Source: Cubamyces lactineus (Eukaryota > Basidiomycota > Agaricomycetes > Polyporales > Polyporaceae). From it: a DNA stretch of 64,000 nt. This document shows, piece by piece, positions 1 to 11,171 of this stretch. The translations under genes and the position numbers were made by a program. Position 1 is the stretch's first letter. Each line of letters opens with the position of its first letter. The stretch lies in assembly GCA_022376465.1 (NCBI GenBank), contig JACDTU010000009.1, positions 124,001 through 188,000 of the forward strand, read 5' to 3'. Below the pieces are notes generated by a model, which worked only from the letters and a program-made list of their open reading frames with translations, was not told the origin of the DNA and made no database searches.

Positions 1-26
1 GTGGGAGCGCCGCTAGGGTCAGCCAT
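1..26 (-). CDS. Possible 5' end of a gene leaving the window
   Basis: An ATG at 26-24 on the minus strand opens a frame (Met-Ala-Asp-Pro-Ser-Gly-Ala-Pro) that runs off the left edge. The 50 bases before it are pyrimidine-rich on the coding strand, as is common in fungal 5' leaders. Only eight codons are visible, so no family can be named and it may not be a gene. Confidence 0.3.
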
Positions 27-534
27 GTCGTTCAGAGTCGTGAAAGAGGTGGTGGAAGGAGTGAGAGACGTAGACCGAGGACGGGTTTATGAGGTTTGAA
101 GACAAGGACGACGCGCGTCCCTTACAGCATTACTCGACGCGTCACTCTCCGGGAGCGTGGGAACAACTCCGGACTTCCGGACACTTCGAGTGCTCTCTCA
201 CGGCCCCAATCTGGCAACTCTTTCCATACGGAGGCTCCTCCTCCGGCCCAAACCCAAATGCTGACTGAGAGGTGTCCCTGCGGTAGCGGCGGTTACAAAA
301 TGCCACCGTGCATCCACGGTATGATACACCTCGGGGTTGTAGATCATCGGTGCGTAGGCAGACCGAAGGAATTGCATATACAACAACTGATGATTCATCG
401 CGACGAAAAAGCTGTCCATACTTAGCGGTACACTTTGCAATACAGTCAAACCCCAAGTGTGACCAATATCTGAGGTTCCCGGTACATGGTTGTGGACCAA
501 TGGATGGGAATCATGTCAGAATGTAGGATTGCCG

Positions 535-1476
535 TTACATCTCTTCGTCGTCGAAGTTGATTTCTTCGACAGGATAGTCCCCAACCTTGACCCTCTCAGG
601 TTTAACGAATACGCCACAGTTTGGAGGACATTGGAAGTATCGCTTCCCCTTCACCCTGGTTGCCTCGACATATAAGGCCCGGAAAACGGTTGCGCGAGGG
701 AGGATTCGTCACTTACGAGCCATCGTTCTTTCCTATTGGTTCATCATACTCGATGCCGACCCAGACACCTTTCGCGAAGTCTGTCGGACCAACATATCGG
801 ACAGTGCCACGCTTGCGGAAGTCCTCTTCAGTAGATTCTACTTCGCAGCGAGCACCGATGGGTATATCGACGTTCTGAGGTTCCTGAGACTCTTCCGCGG
901 GCTTGTCTGCGAAGCGTCCGACCTTATTTCGCTGTTTGTACGCGAGCACGGTATCTAGACACCCCTCAGATTCTGGCAGAACGTGTCGTGTAAATGTACT
1001 TACCTTGCCGCTTGGCGTATTCCGCTTCACTGAGCTCAAACTTCTCAACCTGCGACGTGTCCGAGAGCTGTCCGGTAAATGATGTAGCTGGGTTCAAGTC
1101 CTCGACCTGAGTATCGTGCGATTGGTATGAGGTTGCGTGCTGTCTTATGACATCGGCAATACTCACTTTGAGCACCTGCCAATCATGAACACCATAGAAA
1201 CCCAATGGTTTGCTATCGTCTGCGAGAACACAGAGCGGCTGTGTGGCATCTTCGGAGGGTAGGACTGATATCTCTTGGTTCTGTACGGGTACACCGGTGA
1301 TCAACTCGAGTTTGCTCTACCCGTGTTTGTCATTTGAATGTAGGTTAGTCGCAGCGATCGGGACCAGGAGTGAGGCTTACTTTAAGTTGAGCGACCGTCA
1401 GACTGAGGTCGAATCGCCTCTCCGACCGTGTGTCGGGAGACCGCACGAACACGTTGACTGTACTGCGCGTAGCCAT
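535..1476 (-). CDS. TBCB: Tubulin-folding cofactor B (CAP-Gly protein)
   Basis: Exons 1381-1476, 1004-1316, 717-954 and 535-655 join in phase to 255 residues, the usual size for this family (human about 244). The N-terminal 85 or so residues form a ubiquitin-like domain ([15 protein letters not shown]...). A central segment carries the family phrase [20 protein letters not shown] (in part), followed by a C-terminal CAP-Gly domain with [27 protein letters not shown] and a GKRYF core. The protein ends in an acidic EEM tail, the type that binds CAP-Gly domains. Known family role: it acts with cofactor E to capture alpha-tubulin released from the chaperonin CCT and pass it on for heterodimer assembly in the cytosol. 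The fission yeast orthologue is Alp11. All three introns have GT...AG ends. Very sure of family; the start is the first ATG that gives a full ubiquitin-like fold. Confidence 0.95.
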
Positions 1477-1939
1477 TCTGGTGATTCAGTGGTCACAGAA
1501 ACAAAGAGGAATAACTTGCATTGGTTGAGATGGCCTCATGGTAGCCCTATCCTCGTGCGCGCGCTTCTGGTTCCTTCGAATTCACGAAAACCCTATCAGT
1601 ATTGTGCTCGCAGATCGCTCCGGTATTTATGTGCAAGATTTATGGATAGTATAGCGAGGGCAGGCCGTCAGTCCTGTAGTAAAGCCTACAAGTAGAAGAC
1701 TAGCAAGATGTGGTATGCACTGAAGGAGCGCGTTGCTCGCGATCGGCGCGCGTCCTCCGGGCACGCCGCGCGCTTGCTCCGAGACCGCGTACCCATTTCC
1801 CGGTCACCGACATGGTCGCTCGCCCGACATGCGCGCATGACCTTCAGCCACTCCGGCTACATCGCCGGCTTGTTTGCATGCAGCGAGCTTGGGGCGCTTT
1901 TCTTCTCCTCTCATTTATCGTCGGGAGGAGTGTGCGGGA

Positions 1940-2849
1940 ATGAGTGCGTTCATCCGGACAGCTCGCCGCAGCTTGAGCTCGGTCTACCAGCCACGCCACG
2001 TTCGGTATTCATCCATTCACGTGAGTATTATATCGCACCCGTACAGCACAGACATATGACGCTCATACACACGTTCTGTAGGCCCTCCGGGATAGATTCA
2101 AGGACCCAACCTCCCCATTCCACATCGCGCCCGGAACACAGGGACCCGAGTCTCCTGACCCACCTGCCGAAGAGCTCTCTCCCGCGGAAGAAGGGCGCGC
2201 CAAGTTCATTGAGCTCGGATTCGATCCTGACAGCTTTTGGGAGCAGCCTATCGTGTGGGGAGACCATGACTCGTTCCAGTGAGTTGTCTACAACGAATCT
2301 GATATAGTGCATTTACTGAAGAGTGACACTCTAGACATGTCAACAACGTACGCTATCGTGCGTGTTTCACTATCGCTCTCCAAGCGAGCGCAATAGCGGA
2401 CTCATGATCTGCTCATAGTTCGTTTCTTCGAGTCCGGCCGTATCCACTGGATGCGCGCTCTCGGTCAGGAGATAGGCGGACCCGCGAAAGCCGAAGCTAT
2501 GATCAAGGGCAAAGGCATCTCGCTCATCCTGAAGTCAATCTCCCTCGACTACAAGCGCCCCGTCGTCTACCCTGACACGTTGCTAGTGGCCCACAAACCC
2601 CACCCTGGTCCATTGCGGACCTCGTCCCAGGTTGACAGCCGAGAGGTCACCACCCGCCGGCAGGCGAAGACACACTTCCACGTGATGGGCGCGATTTGGT
2701 CGTATGCGCAGCGGCGCATCGTGACTGAATCTGACTCCGTCCTCGTGTGGTATGACTATGACAAGCTCACAAAGTGCGACCCGGGGGAGGAGGCAAGGGC
2801 GGTGCTGCAGCGGAGGATGGATCTTGGCCAGGCCCGCGAGACGTCGTAG
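1940..2849 (+). CDS. Mitochondrial hotdog-fold thioesterase-like protein
   Basis: Exons 1940-2020, 2082-2278, 2335-2357 and 2419-2849 join in phase to 243 residues. The first 27 residues (MSAFIRTARRSLSSVYQPRH...) are rich in Arg and Ser with no acid, as expected for a mitochondrial presequence. The hotdog domain shows WGDHDSFQHVNNVRYLRFFE, the 4HBT-type D-x-x-x-HVNN-x-x-Y motif with the catalytic-type Asp, then GRIHWM, YPDTLLVAHKP and near the C-terminus IVTESDSVLVWYDYDKLTK. The HVNN motif appears only if a 23-base micro-exon (2335-2357) is included, which also restores the phase. Known family role: hydrolysis of acyl-CoA or related thioesters; the substrate here cannot be told from sequence. 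Good confidence in family and exon structure, none in substrate. Confidence 0.88.
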
Positions 2850-4098
2850 ACTTCGGCGGAACGTCACGACAATTCTCTGCTTCTTACCTCTGCTGCAAGT
2901 ATGTGGATCTACCCCTAGGTGAGCCGGGCCTCTGCTCGTGTGCTTGGCGTGCGTTGATGTCATACGAGCATAGTAGCAACAACTGAGGGTTTCTCTCGTG
3001 TAGCCTAATCACTGCTGGATTTGTAGGTGATTTATCAGTTCCAGTCTGATTGCTTGTTCTAGTCGACTGTCAGCCGACAAATACCAGGCTATGCGGGGCT
3101 TCCCCGTTCGTGCCCATTCGACCGTATTGTGGACGCATTTCTTCACACATCTTGGCCCTCGACGATCGTGAAAATGCCCCTAGGCTCCTGCCTGCGATGA
3201 CGAATTCTGAAGTTCAGGCCCCGAGGATGACAGAAACAGCATGTTACAGCCCAAGCCTATGGGTATTCTGAATATCCATGATATGCACGTATTGCATGCA
3301 GGCAGCAGTTACAGTCATCCGCGTCAGGCCACAGGAACTTGAGCGGATGTGCGCGCCCAGCATCCGGCTCTCGGACCGTGCCGAGACGGCCGGTTCAGGT
3401 CGGTCGAGGCGCATCCGGGGTAAGCCGCGGTCTTACTGGGCTGGGTCCAGACTCAGACCAGAACAACGCCAGTACTGAACGTTTTGTGACACTTTGTTGT
3501 ACCACGTTTACATCCCCATGCAGTTGCTCATACGGGTCTACTCACTTCGTAGGTCTGCGCGCAAGTTGTGAGCGGGCGGACCCAATGCAACTACAAAACA
3601 TACTCGTTGCAACAAGATATTCAAGGAAAATGTCGACAAAGCGATGGATTTACTGTCTGGATGTCGTACGCTGACAGCTGTCGTCAAAGGTCGTCAAGTC
3701 CGAGGAGGCCGCACCTAGAATCTTATAGCATGCGCGCCTCCTCGTGAAGTGGGGCTATCCCTCCCGCCTAGGCTCGCCCAAAGCAGTGCATATCTGCATA
3801 TCTGTCCCTTTACGGGTCGCATCCAGCACTGCGTGCGTAATTCGCGCAGACACAATCACTCCCATCTAGTAAGTTCCTGCTACCCTTCCGCCTGCCGGTC
3901 AGTCTGGATTTCCGTGCTACGCGAGTTCCGCCATGTTACGGAGCAGTTCGTGTCCTACGCTCGCCGCGCGCAACTGCATGTCATATAAGAGATGCTATGG
4001 GATGCGCCCGAGTTGTTCGTCAAGCTCAGCCGCCAGCTACTACTACTACCAACGCCTCCACCGCTATCTCCTTCCTCACGTTGGCTACTCTACCAGTC
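2850..4098. other. Intergenic, nothing recognised
   Basis: About 1.25 kb between the thioesterase-like gene and the RING gene. It holds only short open frames without family motifs or convincing splice sites. The last part must contain the promoter of the RING gene. No repeat or RNA gene seen. Confidence 0.5.
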
Positions 4099-5148
4099 AT
4101 GCCAACCTGCGTCGTATGCCTAGACGCTCTCAAGGACCCTGCTGCCCTCCCTTGTGGTGAGTGACGCCTCATGATTGTACCCATGCCGAAGATGCTCATC
4201 CACAAATGGCTCCACAGGGCATGTCTTCTGCTACGACTGCGTCATCCGTCTCGTCCGTTCCGTCTCTCCGTTTTCCACTAGCCACTTCTGTCCAACGTGC
4301 AAAAAGCCCTACACCATCTGTAAGCCACATCGACCTCTGCCTTCCTTACTAGCACTCAAAGAGCATATGCGATGCACAGCGAACGTGGACCCGAACCTGG
4401 TCCCTCATCATCTCCGACAACATGTGACTCCATCCGTCCGCAAGCTGCACCTCGAGTACAGTCTCCCCGTCCCTGCGAAGGGAACCGCCACCAACGCGGA
4501 GTGCGAAAGGCTGCTTGCCGAGAACGCCTCTCTCAAAAGCTGCTGCTTCGTGTGGCGAAAGCGCGCCGCCGTCCACGCCACGGCGACCATGGGCTTCGTC
4601 GGCCTCGCCCGGCTCGCTCGCGACTATGGCCTGAAGATGAAAAAGGAGCGAGACGAGTTTGAGGCAAAGTACAACGAGCTGAAAACGCTATACGAGGAAA
4701 AGACGTACGTCGTCTCTATGACTTTCCATCCACGACGCAGAGGGCTCACTGTCTCCACAGACGCACGCCGGAAACGCCTCCCGATACCCCCTCGTGCCCA
4801 CCGTCGCCCCGTTCCGCCGAGCTCCGCTCTGGCACACCACCATTCCCCCATATCGATCCTCTCGAGGCAGACCTTCCGCCGAGCATCGCCCGGGCGGACC
4901 ACAGGCCACTGTCTCGCACGCTCTACCGCCTGCCCTCGCCAGCACTGAGTGACGAGAGCTTCTGCTCCGAGTGCCCAGACTGCCTGGACAGGAAGCGGAA
5001 ACTCGATACCGACGAGGGTGACGACGCTCTAGAGCGGCCGATCAAACGGTCGCACTCTGCTTCGCCGAGTCTCCCTGCCACGCCGGTCATGTCCAGCCCC
5101 GGCGACGGGGCGTTTGCAAACTACCTCCAGGGCTCGCTCACCCTCTGA
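4099..5148 (+). CDS. RING-finger (C3HC4) protein, probable E3 ubiquitin ligase
   Basis: Exons 4099-4156, 4218-4704 and 4761-5148 join in phase to 310 residues. The RING finger lies at the extreme N-terminus: MPTCVVCLDALKDPAALPCG, then across the first intron GHVFCYDC, and CPTC about 17 residues later, giving a full C3HC4 ligand set. The intron splits the codon of the Gly before the ring His. After the ring comes a helical stretch at about residues 85-180 (ERLLAENASLKSC, KKERDEFEAKYNELKTLYEE) that looks coiled-coil. The last 130 residues are Pro/Ser-rich and disordered, with a short basic patch (DRKRK) and a Cys pair in CSECPDCLD. Known role of the fold: recruits E2 enzymes for ubiquitin transfer; some RINGs of this layout are chromatin-linked. 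The target is unknown. The start is well fixed because the ring begins at residue 4. Confidence 0.88.
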
Positions 5149-5662
5149 CTGTGCTGCGGCCGGTCGGTACATGCAGTGGATTTCCCCTTCCCCTATCTTC
5201 CGTCTGTCCTCTTTCGTCCGGTCCTGCATGCGATGCCTCCCGTTTATACCCTATCTGAACCATTAATGGGCCACGACGTTGCCATCACCCCACTCCAGCC
5301 TCATCCAGCCTCTTGACGTCCCACGCCTCTTAGTCCTCTCCTACTCAACGCATTTCTCCCTGATTGTTTATTCCTTTCCTGCTCTTCTCGTAATTGCTGA
5401 TGACCTAACGACAACTAACGATATCGTGTCTCAATTGTAAAATGTATCAGTAGCACGCGCGCAGAGCTCCCATGTCCTATATTCGAACGTTGGGCTGAAC
5501 ACTCATGTTTTCTGCGTCGCCTATACCCTCTCATTCCGGTGCCAATGTACATCTAGACTACATACACGACCAAACGCCCATGCACTATGCACGGCGGCAA
5601 TGCTTATCCCAATATCCAGGAAACGTGTATCTCACGCCCACTCCTCACCCCTCCTTACACGG
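5149..5662. other. Convergent 3' intergenic region
   Basis: 514 bases between the ends of the RING gene (plus) and VPS25 (minus), so it should carry two 3' UTRs and polyadenylation sites. It is T/C-rich around 5150-5420. No ORF or RNA gene can be supported. Confidence 0.5.
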
Positions 5663-6496
5663 TCACTTGCCCGGATTTCCTGCCAAGAACCGCACGCCCT
5701 CGCCGTCCGATACCGCGATGATCTGCGCGCGATTGGACTTTGTGAGCACGGAGACGGCTTTTCGGAGGATCGGCAGAGGAATGCCAGAGAGGGGCGAAGG
5801 GACCGGGGGCTCGATGATCTCGTAGAAGGTCATAATCGTATTCAGCTGCCCGGTCGAGTTGGCCTGTCAAGGAACATGAATATGAGGGTTCTGTGTTTGC
5901 CTCTCGCGGGATGCAGACAGTCGCTTACCCAATCATATAGGACTTGCGCCCATTCTTCTGGCGTTCTCCAGTATAGCAGGACCGAGGAGGTTTGCCTGGG
6001 AGGCTCGTATACCGCATGGCCCTTAGCTACCATGTCAGCCAATATCGCGCTCAGATGTGGTGACAGCAGGCGCCCTACAGCACCGGGGATACACAGAAAA
6101 CGTCAGAGATGTCCGATCTCGAGAGGATGGAAGGCGAACTAACTGTTGATCCTAGGGTTGCGTAGGACCTCGTCCCATTCGCTCCCCGGGACGTCTGCGT
6201 CCTCGGCGCGGATCATGTACAACCGTCTGTGTCGCGCATACGAAAGTATGAGACGGGTCCAGTTCTGCGTTACCACCGCTTGCGTCTGCGGGTTGGGTTG
6301 CTGCCTGTAATAGGGTCAAGATGAGCATGCGATAGACGGCATGACAAGTAATGGGGGACTCTCACGTGAAGAAGGGCGGTGCCGCGTGGATAGACGGCAG
6401 TAGGAAGCCTGAAGAAGGTTTCCAAATGTGCGCAACATGCGTTGTGAGCAATGGCATACCTGATTGCGTCTTGTAAGGCGAGAGGGCCGTGTTCAT
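5663..6496 (-). CDS. VPS25: ESCRT-II subunit VPS25
   Basis: Five exons, 6460-6496, 6366-6408, 6144-6304, 5929-6074 and 5663-5863, join in phase to 195 residues, close to the usual 175-200. Family signatures: HAAPPFFTQQPNPQTQ at the N-terminus (the PPF motif that contacts VPS36/VPS22), QNWTRLILSYARHRRLYMI, and in the second winged helix SSVLLYWRTPEEWAQVLYDW, followed across an intron by STGQLNTIMTFYEIIE. Known role: ESCRT-II is a Y-shaped complex of one VPS22, one VPS36 and two VPS25. VPS25 binds VPS20/CHMP6 to start ESCRT-III assembly on endosomes for multivesicular-body sorting. The first two exons are very short (37 and 43 bases) and would be missed by simple ORF calling. Very sure. Confidence 0.96.
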
Positions 6497-8940
6497 ACTG
6501 CAGGTACCTAGGATACCGAATGATGATGTTTATGGACCGTGCGTGGGGTCGCGGTATCGCGACAAATATGCTATTGGGGGACAACGCCGGACGCTGTAGC
6601 GAAGGTAGCGAAGATCGGTGGATGTGGACCCACAAGTGTGCCTTTACAGCAGCTGTTTGAGCACCGGTGTTGGTCCCCAAGTACGCGATCGAAGATCGTC
6701 GTCATAAGTGACGACTGCAGCGGGTTGCGAGCCCACAAGCCGCCGCAAGCGTCAACTGCACTACCGTTCATGGAACAGGCGCCCAAGAACGTCTTGCCAC
6801 ACCCTTCCACAGCAACGTACGTCCGAGAATCGTGCTGTGTTTATCACCAAGGTACCTCGTACACTCGCGCAAACACTCGGGAACGGCGGTGACATTATTG
6901 CGGGTTTCCCCAGCCTGGACCGTGGTAGACGATCCCTATAGCTTATCCACGGCGATTCGCTATATAGCTTGCCAGTGGATAAGAGCCTCAAGATTCTACC
7001 CGGCGAGGACCGACTGATGACTCTTACGTCTCAACACGATAGGTCATCTGTATCTTCGAGGTCCGCCGGGTCCCAGCTCGCGATATGCCCCGCATGTACC
7101 CTCCGAAGCCATTGCTCATTGGTATTGTGATCGATTCTTCAGACAAGCCGCTAGCACTGATAGGCGTCGAGTCTCAAACCGAAGAAGGCTGGTGAGAGAT
7201 GTAGCATATGTAATAGATGATAGGGGTTCCATGTCACCAATGCCCGGTTGCGAGAGGGAGATGCACGTCAGAGAGGCACGCGAACGCCGGTATTAGCTGA
7301 CTACGACTGGGAAGTTGAGGCTGGGAGGCACCAGAAGCATTTCGCCAGATTCTCCGCAAGAATATAGAGCTCAAGCATCTGATGTAGCCGCATGGAGCAT
7401 GCCGCACAGCACTAGTGCAGGTAATATGGAGCGAGTGGACAAGGTCCGAGGGCATGGAAGGTCGCCGTGTCCATATAAGGGGGTAACTGCCATGTAAAAC
7501 GATGCATGTCCGACCCACGATTCGCCAGATACCTGGTTCATGTCGACGAAGAAGCATCGTGGGCCACATTTACGAAACGCAGACCTCGAACCTTGCCTGA
7601 AGGCAGGCAGAAGCCTCCGGACACTCTTTCAGAGAGCAGAGGCCAATGCACCCGTCGACTAAAGCCTTTGATGGTGCTTGAGGATGCGCAAGTAAATGGG
7701 GGTATCGATGGTGTTTGAAATTGGATAGCACGCCCATACCAGAACAACAATACCGCCTCTACAGAAGCCCTTTTACAAGACGCTTCTTCGCCAATCGTCC
7801 CGGTTTGCCAGATCTAGGAGCGCATGTCGACCGAGGCGTGCAGAGGGGCCTAGTACATCGGGACGGGTGTCGCCCAGGTCGTGGGGACCTTCCGTCGGAG
7901 CTTGTAAGGATAGGCGAAGACAGTGGAGAAGGTGCTCCTTGTGCGCAGGAAACGGCGAAGGCGGGCGAAGTGAAGGTCTTCTTGCTGAGCAAGGCGGAGG
8001 TGACACATACCACATCAAAACGCTCTCGCGCCGTGCCGCGCCAAACTGCGGGTTCCGTCCGCGGTTCAAGGCACGGCTGAGTCGCCCATTTGACGAGGGT
8101 TCATAAAGTCGCCGTGCAGGATTTTGGCGCAATTTCCCCCTTCATTGCATGGTTGCTTGCCCTGCGAGGACGATGCGAGCCTCTACGGTCCTCGCTTTAT
8201 CTGCTATTTCTGTGATGGTCCATTTATCTGCCTTGACAACATCTGTTCAAGATTTGCTCCGGCTGCGCGCATCGCTGAGGCACGAGCGGTATTATATCAA
8301 AATGGCGACAAAGCTACTCACATCAGCTCACATCACGAAGTGGTTGAGTACTGAATGCTAGCCAATCCTTGCTCGAGGTGCATGACGGCCCGAATACTCT
8401 CCCTGTATGTCGAGCCGGTGTCATCCAGCTACTAGACTGCGCGGGGTGACTTCACTAGCAGATATTGCATGCGCTTTATGCTGGGGGCAGGGCTAGGGCT
8501 GGCCGTCGCAATTCGCAGTCTCCTAGTTGTAACACATCGCCAACATGACGGCATCCCCTACAAAAACAGTATCCGTTCTCACGTCGATGAGCATCTCTCA
8601 AGGGCTGAAGATCAGTACTCACGTGTGAAACAACTTTGTAAGTTCTGTCCCTGTTGTGTCTGAACATTTGCTGAATATTGTACACAGCGGGGACTCGGCG
8701 AGCACTAGAACTGCACCTAAGGTCACTGTTTCTCCGGTTTCACGTAGTGTACTGTCGCTAATTGAGCCGCAGGATAGAGCACGATAGCGTGAGCAAGACA
8801 CCATGCGGGTCATCGCCTGGTACCATCTAGTAATTGATCAGAACTCTCAAATGATGAGTCGGGTAAGTCAAGGCAAGCTAAAGGTCACGTTGGCTGAGGC
8901 TCACCGCTGACATCTGCCGCAATATAAGCCACGGCAGGGG
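6497..8940. other. Long region of broken frames, no gene supported
   Basis: About 2.4 kb upstream of VPS25. Open frames are short, on both strands, and overlap without a coherent splice model. A few frames, such as plus 7715-8080 and minus 7773-8132, exceed 100 codons, but they overlap each other and show Arg/Pro-rich composition typical of antisense or random GC-rich reading. It may hold decayed mobile DNA. I see nothing I can name. Confidence 0.4.
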
Positions 8941-10600
8941 AAGTCACTGGCAGTGATGGCACGACGGCATATTCTATGACCTATCGATGCACTGTTCTGC
9001 TCATGCCTACACACCTCAAAGGTGTGCATCGACGCTCCTGTTCCTGCACGGTTCGCCCGTGCGTATTGAAGGATGTATCGCAGGACTTGAGCGGGCAAGT
9101 GGCGGCACATTTCGCTCACGTTGGCGAATTCCCCTCCCCCCTCTTGCCCCTCAACAGCGAGCTTCACGACATTCCGCTTTCCCTCGTGATCAGCGGTACG
9201 TGCATTGTGTTACAGTTCGAAGGAGACTGCTGAGCCGTAGCGATGGGATTGGCCACCACAGTGGTCGAGTTTGTGGCCAACGGAGAACCCGATTCGGCAA
9301 TAATTGACATCCAACCGCCCCAGCTGCCCCTCTGCCTAGCGCCTGCGTCCCCTCACCCGCTGCCTACGGCAGCAAAGTCCTCTATCGTTCGGGTGACTAT
9401 CGACCCATCCTCCTTGCCAATAGGATGCTCCACGCTACCGTTGTCTGGGACACATGCTGGCTCCGCCTTTCCGCCAACACTCAGACACCGTCGAGCTCCT
9501 GCGTACAGCGCCCAGCTCGACCCTCAACCTCATGCCTTTCTTCACAGGCGTTCGCGAAGTTCCTTCGGCCCATGATCGGGTCTCTCTCGTCTTATTGCGG
9601 CTCAACGTCCAGAAGGGACCTCTTCCTCATGCACCTGGCACGCACGGAGTTTAGTGCAGAGTTCCAAGGTCGCAGGTTCAGGATGGCAGAACCCGGCTAG
9701 TGCTTCGCAATAGGTAAGCTCAACGTTCCTCAGCATCCGATGTGTGTCAACCGCTTTGCCGCCGACCACTTCTCGTGCAGTCCACATCCCTTACTGCAAA
9801 TGCAACGTATTCCACGGCGCCATTAACAAACGCTAACCATGGCGTACAGGGGCGAGGTTCTGTTCGATCCAAATTCGATCGTGACCGCCGCATCCCTTCA
9901 AGACGTGGTTGACGGGCTCTCCAACCCTGGACAGTGCATCCCATGAATCTACTGGCAGCGAGTACAGGCGGCGATCTCTTGCGCCTCATTCTCCATGTTC
10001 GCAAAGCTCCGTCTCGCGCTACTGCATCTGCTTCATGCTATAGGTCCGTGGTCACTCTGACGTTTGCACGGCCTCGATCTACTCCGAAGGTCAGGTCGTC
10101 GTCGTCTTCTTTTGGTGTGGCATCTCCTGGCCGTTGGCGAGCATGGCTGCTTCCCAGACACTGGCTTCCACTGCACTCTTTCAACCCGACTTCTCCCCTC
10201 CTGGAAACTCACCGTTCCCAATGCGTAGGCGGTGTCTAACAAACATCCGCCATCCCTGGACTCGCCATTCAGGAGCGGCACATCGATGCCGACTCTACGC
10301 TTAGAGTTCACCACGTTGCGGCGAAGTTCAGCCACGACCAACGGTGTACCCTCAACTCCTTCGATTGGTTCGCTCATCTTGCGCTTCAAATGCGCGTCCG
10401 GTCGCTTTACCTGCGAAGATAGACGATCGGCCGCCCCTCTATCGCCATACGTGTGCCTATAGATCAGGAGGTGAGGAATTCCGGCAATAGAGGTATGCAT
10501 CGGTTTATTGAGGATGTAACTCTCGCTTCGTAGCACCCCAGGGCGGACGGTAGGTTTCCGTAAGGCGAAGACCCCAGTCATTCCGTGTCCTCGGATCACT
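8941..10600 (+). pseudogene. Possible decayed protein-coding gene
   Basis: Several protein-like stretches follow one another on the plus strand, but in changing frames with stops between them. Examples: DVSQDLSGQVAAHFAHVGEF near 9070-9200; KVLYRSGDYRPILLANRMLH near 9375-9440; STLNLMPFFTGVREVPSAHD near 9510-9590 in another frame; and MAYRGEVLFDPNSIVTAASL from 9839, which meets a TGA at about 9943 and then continues in the same frame with protein-like sequence. Some junctions could be introns, but not all of them can be spliced in phase. I infer a degraded gene or mobile-element fragment of unknown family. It ends just before the tRNA gene. Low confidence. Confidence 0.25.
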
Positions 10601-10726
10601 TATTGCGTGCGGCAGTCGTTCCGTCAGCTTATCTGATAAGACGGTGACCCGGCTTTTGCCACGACTCTGCTGACGTTGTTCCTGGATTGCGCTAGCTATG
10701 ATACGTTTGCGATAATTAATAACAAG

Positions 10727-10807
10727 TCTCTGTTAGTATATCGGTTAGTACACGCGCCTGTCATGTACTGACCGCGCGAAAGCGGGGTTCGACTCCCCGA
10801 CAGAGAG
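10727..10807 (+). tRNA. tRNA-Asp (GTC) with a 9-base intron
   Basis: The acceptor arms TCTCTGT (10727-10733) and ACAGAGA (10800-10806) pair fully, with G as discriminator. A D-arm with GGTTAG follows, then an anticodon stem CGCGC/GCGCG and a T-arm CGGGG-TTCGACT-CCCCG. The loop reads CTGTCA, giving anticodon GTC, followed by TGTACTGAC, which I take as an intron right after position 37, then C38. A run of T starts five bases after the gene. Confidence 0.9.
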
Positions 10808-10811
10808 CTTC

Positions 10812-10817
10812 TTTTTT
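10812..10817 (+). terminator. RNA polymerase III terminator
   Basis: Six T in a row directly downstream of tRNA-Asp, the standard Pol III stop signal. Confidence 0.85.
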
Positions 10818-11171
10818 GGTGACTATTGCCGCTCACACTGACGAGCCCGCTGTCATGAAGGACGTTAAGACGTGCATCGTTTGGTGAGCGGATCCTCTAG
10901 CCGTTCAGCTTGTATTTAGTATAGTCAATACCCGATATCGCGAGGACCAGGTTCGAGCGGCCTCGAATAGAGATTAGCATAGTGACACTACTGTTGTACA
11001 AGATTAAAAGCAGTACTAAGGGTCCTATAGATAGTACGCATCACCAATGAGATATGACGCCGGCGAATCAACTCTTCGTCACGGTTGCGTCATTCACTGT
11101 CGTCTCCCAAGAATGCCATAATACTTTGTCGGGCGGTCTGAGGAGAAGATGTGAGTTACTGGACGGCGAAA
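10818..11171. other. Intergenic, nothing recognised
   Basis: About 350 AT-richer bases between tRNA-Asp and the 3' end of the HIRIP3-like gene. No ORF with support. Confidence 0.5.

Noticed and set aside
9747..10004. Minus-strand ORF overlapping the decayed region
   Set aside because: Short, Arg-rich, no motif, and opposite to protein-like plus-strand sequence.
10033..10599. Minus-strand ORF of 188 codons
   Set aside because: Arg-rich, no motif, no splice partners. The plus strand here shows more protein-like strings, though broken.
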